Below are positions 1 to 10,070 of a stretch of 64,000 bases of DNA, piece after piece. The notes under the pieces are model-generated. The model was not told the DNA's origin and ran no database searches. It worked only from the letters and a program-made list of their open reading frames with translations. The position numbers and the translations under genes were made by a program. The number at the start of each line of letters is the position of its first letter. Position 1 is the stretch's first letter. Source of the stretch: Adenophora triphylla var. japonica (lineage: Eukaryota; Streptophyta; Magnoliopsida; Asterales; Campanulaceae); NCBI GenBank assembly GCA_022495995.1, contig JAFEMH010001239.1:310001-374000 (forward strand), in the 5' to 3' direction.

Positions 1-1139
1 TTAGCTAATGAAGGTAGTAGAGATTGGAGAAATATTAGTAAAAAGTTGAAGAGTCATGAGATAAGTAATGAGCACATTGTTAACATGAGTTCATGAAGTG
101 ATTTGGATATGAGATTGTTAAAAAATACAACAATTGACAAACATGTTCATGAACAAATAAATAAAGAAAAGGAACATTGGAGAAATGTGTTATTCAGAAT
201 TATTGCAGTTCTTGAAACTCTTGGAAAACATAACTTAGCCTTCCGTGGAACAAACGAAAAGATTTACCAAGAAAATAATGGAAATTTTTTAAGTCTAGTT
301 GAAATGATTGCAAAATTTGATCCTATAATATAATGCAAGAACACATTCTTCAAATTAAAGATAATGAAATTCATAATCATTACCTTGGACATAGAATACA
401 AAATGAATTAATAAATTTGCTAGCACATGAAATTAAAACAAAAATTATAAAAACAATTATCAACTCAAAGTATTTTTCAATATTACTTGATTGTACTCAT
501 GATATATCATCAAGAGCAAATGACTTTTGTAGTACAATCTGTAGATATTTCTTCAACCCCAATTCAAATTGTTGAATACTTTTTAGGATTTTTAAAAGTG
601 GATGATACAATCGGAAAAGGTCTTTTTGATGCTATTATGAATGAAATAAATATTATTGGACTTGATATTAGTAACCTAAGAGGACAAGGTTATGATAATG
701 GATCTAATATGAAAGGAAAACATCAAGGTGTGCAGAAAAGGTTCTTAGATATTAATCATATATCATTTTATACTCCATGTGGTTGTCATAGTCTTAATTT
801 GTACTTTGTGATATGGCTAGTTGTAGTCCTAAAAGTGCATCTTTTTTTGGAGTGCTACAACGTATATATACTATATTTTCTTCGTCTACTAAAATAAAAG
901 ATGGAAAATTCTACAAGATCATATCCCTAGCCTAACTCTTAAATCATTGTCACAAACACGTTGGGAAAGTCGTATTGAAAGTGTAAAAGCTTTAAGATTT
1001 CAAACTTCCCAAATAAGAGATGCTTTATTGGAATTAGGTGAAGTTAATGATGACCTTAAAATAAAAAGTGAAGCTAATTGTTTAGTAGCTTATGAGCTTG
1101 AAAATTTTGAGTTTTTATTAGGCATGACTATTTGGTATG
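1..1139 (+). pseudogene. hAT-type (DUF4371/TTF zinc-finger class) transposase remnant
   Basis: The three plus-strand frames in turn give a protein of the plant hAT-transposase-derived class. Recognisable stretches are LAFRGTNEKIYQENNGNFL, EIKTKIIKTIINSKYFSILL, and the segment around GLDISNLRGQGYDNGSNMKG, which is typical of this family. An in-frame TGA near 94 and frame changes near 333, 487-575 and 897-947 break it. The left end is outside the window. The right end stops mid-domain at TIWY, exactly where LTR A begins, so the C-terminal dimerisation region is missing. The family cuts and pastes DNA or is domesticated; this copy cannot encode an active enzyme. Seen: homology and breaks. Inferred: interruption by element A. 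Confidence 0.8.
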
Positions 1140-1202
1140 TGATGTAGTCCAGATTGGGTTGATTCAGGCCAAGGCGGAACAGGATGAAGGCTCTGGACAG
1201 AT

Positions 1203-1381
1203 GGGCGACCGCCCACGTATTATGGGCGACCGCCCAAGACAATGGACAAACGGCGATAAAGCTTCTGGACTGGAGGGCAGCCGCGCACGTTGGTGAGGGC
1301 GACCGCGCAGACGACGAATGAAGCAAAGGAGAAGGCGCTGTTGGGTTGAACGACCGCGCAGCTTGGGCTGGGCGACTGCCC
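1203..1381 (+). repeat. CGNNCG dyad array in U3 of element A (6 copies)
   Basis: Six copies of a 12-bp quasi-palindrome with consensus GGGCGACCGCCC occur at 1203-1214, 1224-1235, about 1275, about 1297, about 1348 and 1370-1381. Copies 3-5 carry single-base variants such as GGGCGACCGCGC. Copies are 21-50 bp apart. The array ends about 115 bp upstream of the TATA box. Analogous arrays exist in elements B, D, E and F. Confidence 0.85.
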
Positions 1382-1497
1382 ATGTGACGGGTTAATTGTT
1401 ACCAGTTTTAAAATCGTGCTGTTTTGGAAACTAATTAGGGTATTTTTGGGATTATTTTATATTCCATTTTTATTTAGGTTTACAGCTGGTGTGTTAG

Positions 1498-1505
1498 TAT
1501 AAATA
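1498..1505 (+). promoter_or_regulatory. TATA box of element A LTR
   Basis: TATAAATA lies about 210 bp before the LTR end, followed by a leader-like stretch. This is the best promoter candidate in LTR A. Confidence 0.6.
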
Positions 1506-1709
1506 CTCTTAGGGTTTATTTTTGTTGGGTTAGACTTTTATCAATCAAATTCAATTTTGCATCTTGCAAATTTCTTGGTCAGATCTATTGGCTTGCAGAA
1601 GGATTTCTTAGGAAGTTCTTATTATCTTGGGAATTGCGATTCCTTGCAGAAGGTTGTGATTTCGATCAAGCCTTATTGTTACTATTCCGCTGCGTTACTT
1701 TACATCAGT

Positions 1710-1721
1710 TGGTATCAGAAA
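1710..1721 (+). other. Primer binding site of element A (tRNA-iMet type)
   Basis: TGGTATCAGA begins two bases after the LTR end and matches the 3' end complement of plant initiator-Met tRNA. The last two positions are degenerate (AA instead of GC). Confidence 0.8.
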
Positions 1722-1749
1722 TCGGACGATCCTAGGGTTCTCCGACGAG

Positions 1750-2883
1750 GTGATGGCAAACGATGGGAGGAACGACATCACTGCAATCCTTGAACGCATG
1801 GAAGCAGCAGCCACGGAACGTATGCGGTTGGCCGATCGACAACATGCAGAATTAATGGCGGCTTTAGTGCAGTTGCGGGTAGGTGGTGGCGGTGATGCCA
1901 ATCCACAGCATCGGGCAGGTCCTCGCAGGGAAAATCTCCACCGTGATGAGCCGATCGGCGGGGAGGTTTCTGATAATGATGAAGGGGAGGCCAGGGCAGC
2001 GCCTCCACATGACCAACGTCCTAAGATTAGGGCGGATATTCCGGCTTTTAATGGTGAGTTATCTATGGAAGATTTCTTAGATTGGCTTTCGAAAGTTGAA
2101 AAATTCTTTCGTTTGATGCGTATTGAAGAAGATAGAAAAGTCCCTTATGCTGCTTACAAACTGCGTGGTGGTGCATCTGCTTGGTGGGATCAATTGACTA
2201 GGCAGAGGTTGCGTGAAGGGCAGCCCGAAATTCGTTATTGGAACCATATGAAGAGGGAGTTAAGGGACCGTTTTCTTCCACGAAATCATGATCAGGATCT
2301 CTATATGAAATTCTTGTCTTGTAAGCAAGGTAGTCGTACTGTTGATGAATATGTTCATGATTTCCATGCGCAGTCAGCACGCACTGATTTGTATGAGACA
2401 GAGTCGCAGATGATTGCTAGATTTATGTCGGGTCTACGGGTTAATATTAAACATCATATAGAGTTTTTTACTTCCTACTCTTTGAATGAAACAATTTCTA
2501 GGGCAAGGAAAGCAGAAAGACAATTGGCAACTCCGTTTCGTGCTCCGACTACATTTAGGCGATTTGGTGATGCTTCTTCTTCGAGTGGCAAGGGACAGTC
2601 GTCGGGTGTTAATGTTGATGGTGGGAAGGAGATTTCCCAAGTTACGGGTCCGAAGGTTGATGATGGCAAGAAGACTGCACCTCCAGCACCCACACAAAAC
2701 CCACCGGCTCGTCGAAACACCAACGCACAAGGTAATAATCCTTATGCAAAACATTATGGAGATAAATGTTTTAGGTGTAACCAACCCGGGCATATTTCCA
2801 ATAATTGTCCACAACAACGGAGGGGAGTTAACATGGTGGAGCGCGATGAGTATGATGACGGGGTGGATGAAGAGGATGGTGAC
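1750..2883 (+). pseudogene. gag: Gag of element A (5' half of gag-pol, cut by element B)
   Basis: This frame encodes about 378 residues of structural Gag. It has an N-terminal coiled-coil-like segment (ERMEAAATERMRLADRQHA), then a retrotransposon Gag core around residues 95-230 (DIPAFNGELSMEDFLDWL, then RGGASAWWDQL). A low-complexity linker and a CCHC zinc knuckle CFRCNQPGHISNNC near residue 340 follow. An acidic tail (DEYDDGVDEEDGD) is cut by element B; the apparent stop TGA at 2884 is the first codon of B's LTR, not a native stop. The frame resumes at 32346. The ATG at 1750 is 40 bp downstream of the PBS and fits the start of Gag. The frame is otherwise intact. Confidence 0.9.
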
Positions 2884-3332
2884 TGATGGATGTGGTTTTA
2901 CCCATCCAAAAGATATATTTCCTAGCTTATTTGGTGCTCGAAACCTTGAGAATTTAATGTATTTTCTAGTATTTTGAAAGTACAGGGAATGAAGTGCAAC
3001 AATGTTGAAAACGGAGGATTGGAGCGTACTTTGGAAGCTTTTGGATCAAATTGTAATTTTGGAAAATTTGGGACTAAACGGAAATTACGAAGTTCAAAGG
3101 ACCAAAGTGAAAATATTGGAAATTAAGGGACTAAATGGGAAATATGAAATTTTTGGACGAATTTAATTTATAAAAATTCGTGAGATTAAATAAAAAATAA
3201 AATCCTAAAGAGCGAAGTGCAAAAGAAGTCATTAGAGTGGCCAAAATGCGACGACAAAATTGTGGGACGAATCGAATACCAAAAGGGTACAAATTGTTAA
3301 ACCAAGTTATGGAAGTGGCCGAGGGTGAAGGC
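2884..3332 (+). repeat. 5' LTR of element B, first part
   Basis: This 449-bp segment matches 16411-16859 nearly base for base. It stops at GAAGGC, where element D begins. The LTR resumes at 12247 with the same GAAGGC. Confidence 0.93.
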
Positions 3333-5523
3333 TGTGACGACCCCAACCCTAGGCACTCATTTTAAATATTAAATTATATGCTTTTAATATTTATGTTATC
3401 TTTATGTGTTCAATTATGTCTCTAAATTCTTAAATTAAGATAAATTGGGTGAAAAGTAAATTGAGGAACTTATGAGAATTTATTGGACATTAAATAAAGA
3501 AACTAGGGGAAATAATAAAAATGGGAAAATGCTAAATAATATGGGGAGGTTAAATGAGTAGGATGAATTAATGGGATAAGGTTTATTTTAAATTAATTTG
3601 GGTAGGATGAAGCCTTGGATTAATTTCCCATGGGGGGGCCAAATTACTCCCTTCCCCCTCCTTGTGCCAAGTGTCCCCTCCTCATCACCTCTCTTACTAC
3701 CCTTCCCCTCCCTCTCCTTCATTTACACAAATTTAACTAGAGAAAGCTTAGAGAGAGACCTCCATTGAAGCCTTGCCCAAGCTTTGAAGTCAATACATTC
3801 TTCATCAAAATTCAAGTTTAAGAGCACTATTAAAGTGGGATCATCTAGAGGAAGCTATCTAGCTAGAAAGATCAATCTTCCCTTCTAAAATCCATGTGAG
3901 TTGTTATGATTCCTTCTCCTATGTGTTCATGAGCTCTTTGAATGTTGTTCTTGTTCTTGTATTGATGATTTCTTGCTTGGGAAACCTAATGGGAGTTGAA
4001 TGATTGAAGAATGGAATTATTTAAAGTTAGGGTTCTTGGTAGATCATGTAAAAAAGGGTTTGAAATGGGTGGAATGGGTAGAGATAAATGATCTAGGATA
4101 ACTTGGTTTGAATTTACTTGTTTTTATGGGACTTGGTAAGATGAAGTTATGATTTGGTGTTCTTAAACTTAACTTAGTAAGAAGGACTTGGAACCTAGGC
4201 ATAAATGGATGAAATCCGAATTCTGGGCTGGAGGCTTGGGCGGTCGCCCAAGGGGGCTGAGCGGCCGCCCATGCTGGCAGTAACTTCAATCACTTGGGAA
4301 CTTCCCAGGCGGTCGCCCAGTGATGAGGGCGGTCGCCCATGTGGGCAGAACTCACTTCCCCTTTGGCAATCCACTTGGGCGGTCGCCCCAAGTGGTATGG
4401 GCGGTCGCCCAAGGCCCTGAACCAATATTTCTTGATTTGAACTAGGATCGTTTAGCAAGTTGTTGGCCACTTATAATTGGACACTCCCACTTGGTAATTG
4501 AACTTGAACCTTCACTTAGGCCTTGTATCCTTGTATATGGAATTTGTAGGGTAGGTTAATGATCCCTCATTTCCTTACTTGATGTTATATATCTTGTTGT
4601 TGATATTGTTTAGTGCATTCATAAATTGTTGCACTTTGATATTGATTGGGCATGAGTATATATTACCATGTAGCTATTATTTATCCCTTTTGTGGATTTT
4701 ATTCAAGTATCTATTATGTGCTTGATATGTGTGAGTCAGCTGACGTTGGGGGTATAACAGAATACGATCAATTATGGAAGTGTGACCTAATGTGATCGGA
4801 TTATGTTATATACGTGACCGTCCCCTCCTGTGGCCACGGGTTGGGGTTATAAGCGTACGTATTGAGCCAAAAGCCTTACGAGTTGCTCTTTGTCTTATTT
4901 GGTTCCCCGAAAAACGGGTCTTATAAGACGTGAGTATTGCTTAAACGGCTATTGTAAATTGGAGTATTATTATACCCAATGTTGTACGACTACTGTTCAG
5001 ACGGAAAAAGGTAAACCAAGGTAATGGAATGTGTTTATAGCTTTCCCAATGTGTTATGTGCGACTTGTTATATGTTGCATTTATTTGGCATATTGTTGCA
5101 TCCATAATAGCTTCTTTGAGATTTATTCTCACCCCTCTCCCTTTCTTGTTTTAGATCCCGAGACGGGCGGGCCAGGCTAAGTAAGGACGGGAAGGAGTTT
5201 GGAGTAATCTTTTGGGTTTTGTCGGGGTATGTTTAGGGTGACGTATAAATTGTATTTTGGTAATTCCATTCTTGGAGTTTGTGATTATAAACCTTAAACT
5301 CTACGTCATAACCTTAAATCTTTTGTAATTAAACAGTTAACTATTTTCAAAGTTAGTTATCTCCTCCTCCGATGTGGAGTAGAGTGGATTTCTTTTGAAA
5401 TGTTATGTTATTCATGTTCATGTTTGAAAGTCAAAGTAAAGTTTTAAAAGTTTAGTGTTTTTGGGTTAGTTTGAGGACGCTCCAACTCGGAACACGTGTA
5501 GGTTCCGGGTCGGGGTCCTCACG
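3333..5523 (+). repeat. 5' LTR of element D
   Basis: This LTR is about 2.2 kb and pairs with 10071-12246. The last base reads G instead of A. It includes a pyrimidine-rich stretch near 3650-3720 that looks like the region just upstream of a leader, and a dyad array at 4238-4410. Small frames inside it are not genes. Confidence 0.92.
4238..4410 (+). repeat. CGNNCG dyad array in 5' LTR of element D (6 copies)
   Basis: Copies of GGGCGGTCGCCC and close variants lie at 4238-4249, 4259-4270, 4307-4318, 4327-4338, 4377-4388 and 4399-4410. The first, fourth, fifth and last are exact 12-mers. Two short unique spacers separate pairs of copies. Confidence 0.88.
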
Positions 5524-5543
5524 GTTAATATCGAGCTCGGTTA
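5524..5543 (+). other. Degenerate primer binding site of element D
   Basis: The first 20 bases after the LTR partly resemble the initiator-Met complement: ATCGAGCTCGGTT against ATCAGAGCCAGGTT. Position supports a PBS; the match is poor, from decay or sequence error. Confidence 0.35.
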
Positions 5544-5621
5544 GGAATTCTCGGGTAGAGTCTAGGCGAGTGAGAGTGTGTGATAAGCGACGTCGAGTGT
5601 TTAATGCGGGAATTTGTTGTT

Positions 5622-6740
5622 ATGGCGGGAAATGATGGTGATCGGAATGCAGGTTTGGGTGGTGTTGGTAATCCGAACGCCGAGATGATGGATATGTTAG
5701 GGTTTCTTCGACATATGGCAACTCGAATCGAAATTTGAATCGAATCTAGGCGAGACAAGGGGCAACATGGGTTGGAGAAGTTCGTGAAGATGTCTCCTCC
5801 TAGCTTCAACGGAGATCCGGATCCCGGTGAAGGCCGAGAGGTGGCTTGAGGCTATGAATAAGATTTTTCGCGGCTATGGAGAGTACGGATGCGGAGAAGG
5901 TGAGATGCGCCGTTTTCAAGTTGGAAGGACCCGCAGAGCAACGGTGGCGAGTAGTGAAGGATGGTTGGGACCGGGATTTGACACCACGGACTGGAGAACT
6001 TCACACGCAAGTTCGGGATCACTTTGTACCAATGGTCACTAGAGACAAGAAGGAAGGCGAGTTTACGGCTGGAGCAAGGGACCATGACGATAGCGCAATA
6101 TTCGGCAAAGTTCACGAGAATTGGCCCGATATTGTCCTCATTTGGTGCCGAGATGAGGAGAGGCGAGTCTACCGGTTTGTGAAAGGTTTAAGGGTTGAGT
6201 TCGGAAGCGATTGTTGACGCATAACCGCCAACTTCCAAGCGGCGGTGAATATGGCGTATCGGATCGAGAATGACATAGAGGAGCATCGTGGTAAGATTGA
6301 AGGCGGAAACGAGAAATAGATTCCAAGGTCAAGGTTCGGGACGAGAATAGGGTGCGGCCGAGACATTTACTCGGGAGCGAATCGAGGAGGTCATGTGGCG
6401 GCTCCAGGCAAATCGTGCGACTTCCAGGTCGGTTTGGGACAACATGTGGGTTTTGCAAGAAACTAGGGCATTCGGAGGACAAGTGTTGGAGCAAACAAGG
6501 TAAGTGTTTGGAGTGTGGGTCTCCAGGCCATTTCAGGAGAAATTGTCCCAAGTTACAGAATAAGCAAACTTCGGGTGCCGGATTTGGAGGACAAGGTAGT
6601 GGTGTGAAGAGAGATGTTGATGGGAAACCTAAGGATAGAGTCCAAGGTCGTGTGTTTGCTTTGGGTCGAGGAGAGGTCGATCCTAATGCCGTCATTAGAG
6701 GTATAGTTCTGTCTCGGGAGTTAAGGCCCGCATTCTTATA
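5622..6740 (+). pseudogene. gag: Gag of element D, frameshifted
   Basis: ATG 5622 opens a frame (MAGNDGDRNAGLGG) that ends near 5740. Homology continues in shifted frames: SPPSFNGDPDP near 5800, then KVRCAVFKLEGPAEQRWRVV, DHFVPMVTRDKKEGEF and RRVYRFVKGL near 5900-6190. These are the usual blocks of Tekay-type Gag. Near 6448-6560 two zinc knuckles follow one another, CGFCKKLGHSEDKC and CLECGSPGHFRRNC, which would bind the RNA genome. At least three 1-2-bp indels and one stop break the frame. The region runs directly into the protease. Confidence 0.85.
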
Positions 6741-7325
6741 GATCCCGGGTCTTCCCATTCATTTGTGGCATCGCATTTTGCATTCTCATTACATATCTTG
6801 CCTGAATCTATGCCTTATGTGTTGGAGGTCTCTACTCCTATGGGAGAGAGCCTTGAATCTTCTTTGATATATCGTGGTTGTGATGTGACTATATGTGGGC
6901 ATGTATTGCCGGTGGATTTGGTCGAGTTACCAATCCGTGATTTTGATGTGATCCTTGGGATGGATTGGTTGAGTCAGTGTCATGCTATGGTAGACTGTCG
7001 TAGAAAGCGAGACTCATTTGCTATGCACGATATGCCTACTTTTGTATTTGATGCGGATAGATCTATGTTCGGTTTACATGTTATCTACGCTTTAAAGGCT
7101 AGGAAGATGCTATCTAAGGGGTGTACGGGTTACTTGGCTTATGTGGTAGATTCCAATAAGAAGTCTCCCGAGTTAGCTCATGTTCCGGTTGTTAATGAAT
7201 TTAGTGATGTGTTTTCTAGCGAGTACTCTATGCCTCCGGATCGTGAGATAGAGTTTTGTATTGACTTAGTGCCCGGTACCGCCCTATCTCTAAAGCACCC
7301 TATAGAATGGCTCCGGCCGAGTTAA
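6741..7325 (+). pseudogene. Protease and RT N-terminus of element D
   Basis: An aspartic protease region begins with ILIDPGSSHSF, so the catalytic D-S/T-G is read as DPG. It continues through LPIRDFDVILGMDWL, the typical second protease motif. The downstream linker ([28 protein letters not shown]) is the start of RT. A small deletion near 7300, in the codons that normally read PIYRMAP, shifts the frame and ends this ORF at 7325. The protease processes Gag-Pol in related elements; the proline in the active-site triad and the frameshift make activity doubtful. Confidence 0.85.
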
Positions 7326-9291
7326 AAGAGTTGAAGGTCCAATTGCAAGAATTGTTAGACCGAGGTTTTATTCGTCTAGTGTGTCTCAGTGGGGAGCACC
7401 GGTCTTGTTTGTTAGGAAGAAGGATGGTACCTTACGATTGTGCATTGACTATCGTTTGTTGAACCAAGCCACCATTAAGAATAAGTATCCTCTCCCGCAT
7501 ATAGATGATTTGTTTGACCAACTCCAAGGTTCCGTTATCTACTCAAAGCTTGATTTGAGAAGCGGATACCATCAGTTGAAGATTAGACCGGATGATGTTG
7601 CTAAGACAGCTTTTCGAACTAGATATGGTCATTATGAGTTTGTTGTGATGCCGTTTGGGTTAACTAATGCTCCAGCCGTGTTTATGGATATGATGAACCG
7701 TGTCTTCAAGCCTTATCTTGATAGTTTTGTGGTGGTCTTTATTGATGATATTCTTGTGTATTCTAAGTCCCGGGAAGAGCATGAGAATCATTTGAGGATT
7801 GTCTTGTCCGTTCTTCGGGAGAAGCAATTGTATGCTAAGTTTAGTAAGTGCGAGTTTTGGCTTGAGCAGATTTCTTTCTTGGGGCATGTTGTGTCGAGTT
7901 CGGGGATTTCCGTGGATCCTGCAAAGATTGAAGCCGTGGTTAATTGGAAGCAACCTTCGACTGTGACCGAGGTCCGTAGTTTTCTTGGTTTGGCGGGGTA
8001 TTATCGGAGGTTCATTGAGGGGTTTTCTCGGATTGCGACTCCGTTGACTAGGTTGACTCGGAAAGATGTATCGTTTGTATGGGATTCCAAGTGTGAAGCA
8101 AGCTTTGATGAATTGAAGAAGAGATTGACAACGGCTCCTATTCTTACCCTTCCGGATGGTTGTGAGAATTTTGTGATCTATAGTGATGCCTCGAAGGCGG
8201 GTTTGGGATGTGTATTGATGCAAAATGGGAAGGTTATTGCGTATGCCTCTAGGAAGTTATCACCGGCGGAACAGAATTACCCTACTCATGATATGGAATT
8301 GGCGGCGATTGTATTTGCGTTACATAAGTGGAAGCACTACCTTTATGGGGCGAAGTTTGAGATTTTTACCGATCATAAGAGTTTGAAGTACTTATTCACC
8401 CAAAAGGAGTTGAACAACCGACAAAGGAGATGGCTTGAGTTTTTGAAAGATTTCGATTGTATAATTTCTTATCATCGGGGGAAGGCAAATGTGGTGGCCG
8501 ATGCGATTAGCCGAAAGGCGTATTTGGCGGCTTTGGGTTCCCGAGAATTGAAGAGTGAAGTAATTATTGCGAATGTTAGAGCCGTTCCGACTTTGTATGG
8601 GGATTTGAAGGAAGCTCAACAAGGTGATCCGGAGTTGAAGAAGATTTTAGATCAAGTGCAAGATGGGAAAACCGGGGAGTTTGCTTTGAATAGAGATGGG
8701 ATTTTAACTTTCCAAGAGAGAATTTACGTTCCGTCATCGCCGGAAATCAAGAAGCGTGTTTTAGAGGATGGCCATAAGTCCAAGTTTGCGATTCATCCGG
8801 GAAGTACCAAAATGTATCAAGACTTGAAGCGTGGGTATTGGTGGAATGGTATGAAGAGGGAAATAGCGGATTATGTTTCTAAGTGTTTGACTTGTCAACA
8901 GATCAAGGCAGAACATCAAAGACCGGCGGGACTACTTCAACCATTGGATATTCCGGAGTGGAAATGGGAAGGGATCTCGATGGATTTTGTTTCGGGTCTA
9001 CCTCTTACCGCGAAGAAGATGGATGCTATATGGGTTATTGTGGATCGGTTGACGAAGTCGGCTCATTTTCTTCCGGTGTCAACTAAGTTTTCGTTGGAGA
9101 AGTTAGCCCAGTTGTATTTGAAGGAGATTGTAAGACTTCACGGGGTTCCGGTTAGTATTGTTTCCGACAGAGATCCGAGGTTTACATCTAGATTTTGGAG
9201 AGCATTGCAGGAAGCTTTGGGTTCTAAATTGTGTTTCGCGGCGTTTCATCCTCAAACCGACGGTCGATCAGAGAACTATTCAGATACTTGA
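7326..9291 (+). pseudogene. pol: RT, RNase H and integrase of element D (longest intact pol segment)
   Basis: From 7381 a 636-residue frame carries most of Pol. RT shows [38 protein letters not shown] and the catalytic FIDDILVYS near residue 120. RNase H has [24 protein letters not shown] and [10 protein letters not shown] (residues 270-350). Integrase has the HHCC zinc region [20 protein letters not shown] and CLTCQQ near 480-520. Its catalytic core follows with MDFVSGLP (first Asp), SDRDPRFTS (second Asp) and a C-terminal QTDGRSE (Glu). A one-base loss near 7375 separates it from the upstream RT segment, and a 2-bp loss near 9283 ends it just after the catalytic Glu. The domain order RT-RH-INT is diagnostic of Ty3/gypsy. 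Confidence 0.93.
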
Positions 9292-9643
9292 GGATATGTT
9301 ACGAGCTTGTGTGATGGATTTCCAATTATCTTGGGAGGATCATCTACCGTTAGTCGAGTTTGCTTACAACAACAGTTATCAGTCTAGTATTGAGATGGCT
9401 CCGTATGAAGCATTGTATGGTAGGAAGTGTCGATCTCCGATGTGTTGGGACGAGGTTGGTGAAGCGAGACTTTGGGGCCCGGATTTGGTTCGAGATTCTA
9501 CGGAGAAGATCAAGGTGATTCGGGATAGATTGAAGACGGCTCGAGTAGACGGAAAAGCTACGCCGAGCAATAGAAGACGGGATTTATCATTTCGGGTTGG
9601 TGACTTTGTGTTCTTGAAGGTCTCTCCGAGGGACGGGGATTAA
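9292..9643 (+). pseudogene. Integrase C-terminal part of element D
   Basis: Continuing the integrase in another frame, this segment has the GPY-side motifs LVEFAYNNSYQSSIEM, YEALYGRKCRSP and a region before RVGDFVFLKVSP. A stretch of altered frame between about 9540 and 9570 is bracketed by two single-base indels. A stop follows at 9641. Confidence 0.85.
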
Positions 9644-10056
9644 AAGGTTTGGGAATAAGGGTAAGTTGGCTCCAGAGGTTTGTAGGACCGTTTGAGATTC
9701 TAGAGAAGATAGGGAATTGGCTTACCGGTTAGCGTTGCCTCCGTCTTTCTCTTTGCTTCATGATGTGTTTCACGTTTCTATGCTTAGGAAGTATTGTCAT
9801 GACCCCTCCCATGTTTTGAGCTCTCCTCCCGATGATGTCCAAGCGGACATGTCGTATGTTGAAGAGCCATTAAGAGTATTAGAATTCCAAGTTAAAGAGT
9901 TGAGAACCAAGAGTATTCCGATAGTGAAAGTCCTTTGGAAGAATCATACAGTTGAGGAAGCGACGTGGGAGCTAGAGTCGGAGATGAGAGCGAAGTACCC
10001 GTGGTTGTTTGAAAATTCAAGTAAGTTTCCTTTTAAAATTCGGGTCGAATTTTCTT
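9644..10056 (+). pseudogene. Integrase tail and chromodomain of element D
   Basis: The segment reads LAYRLALPPSF and HDVFHVSMLRKY (integrase tail). It then runs into a chromodomain-like end, with EFQVKELRTKSIPIVKVLWK and VEEATWELESEMRAKYPWLF. Chromodomains at the integrase C-terminus mark chromoviruses and are believed to read histone marks during integration. The frame has no stop before the 3' LTR, so the ORF runs on into it to 10103. Two small indels lie between 9640 and 9720. Confidence 0.85.
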
Positions 10057-10057
10057 T

Positions 10058-10070
10058 AAGGGGGAGTGAG
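10058..10070 (+). other. Polypurine tract of element D
   Basis: AAGGGGGAGTGAG lies directly before the 3' LTR, as expected for the plus-strand primer. Confidence 0.85.

Larger units (their letters stand above)
1140..1707 (+). repeat. 5' LTR of element A
   Basis: This LTR is bounded by the perfect 7-bp inverted ends TGATGTA (1140) and TACATCA (1707), two bases before an initiator-Met PBS. No second copy lies in the window, so the left boundary rests on the inverted ends and on loss of hAT coding homology there. It contains six GC-rich dyads (1203-1381) and a TATA box (1498), so U3 is about 360 bp and R-U5 about 200 bp. Confidence 0.75.

Noticed and set aside
4195..4470. Frames through the dyad arrays in LTRs (also 1090-1383, 10956-11165, 51254-51524, 12175-12632)
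   Set aside because: GC-rich LTR sequence, no homology, and not maintained between LTR pairs.
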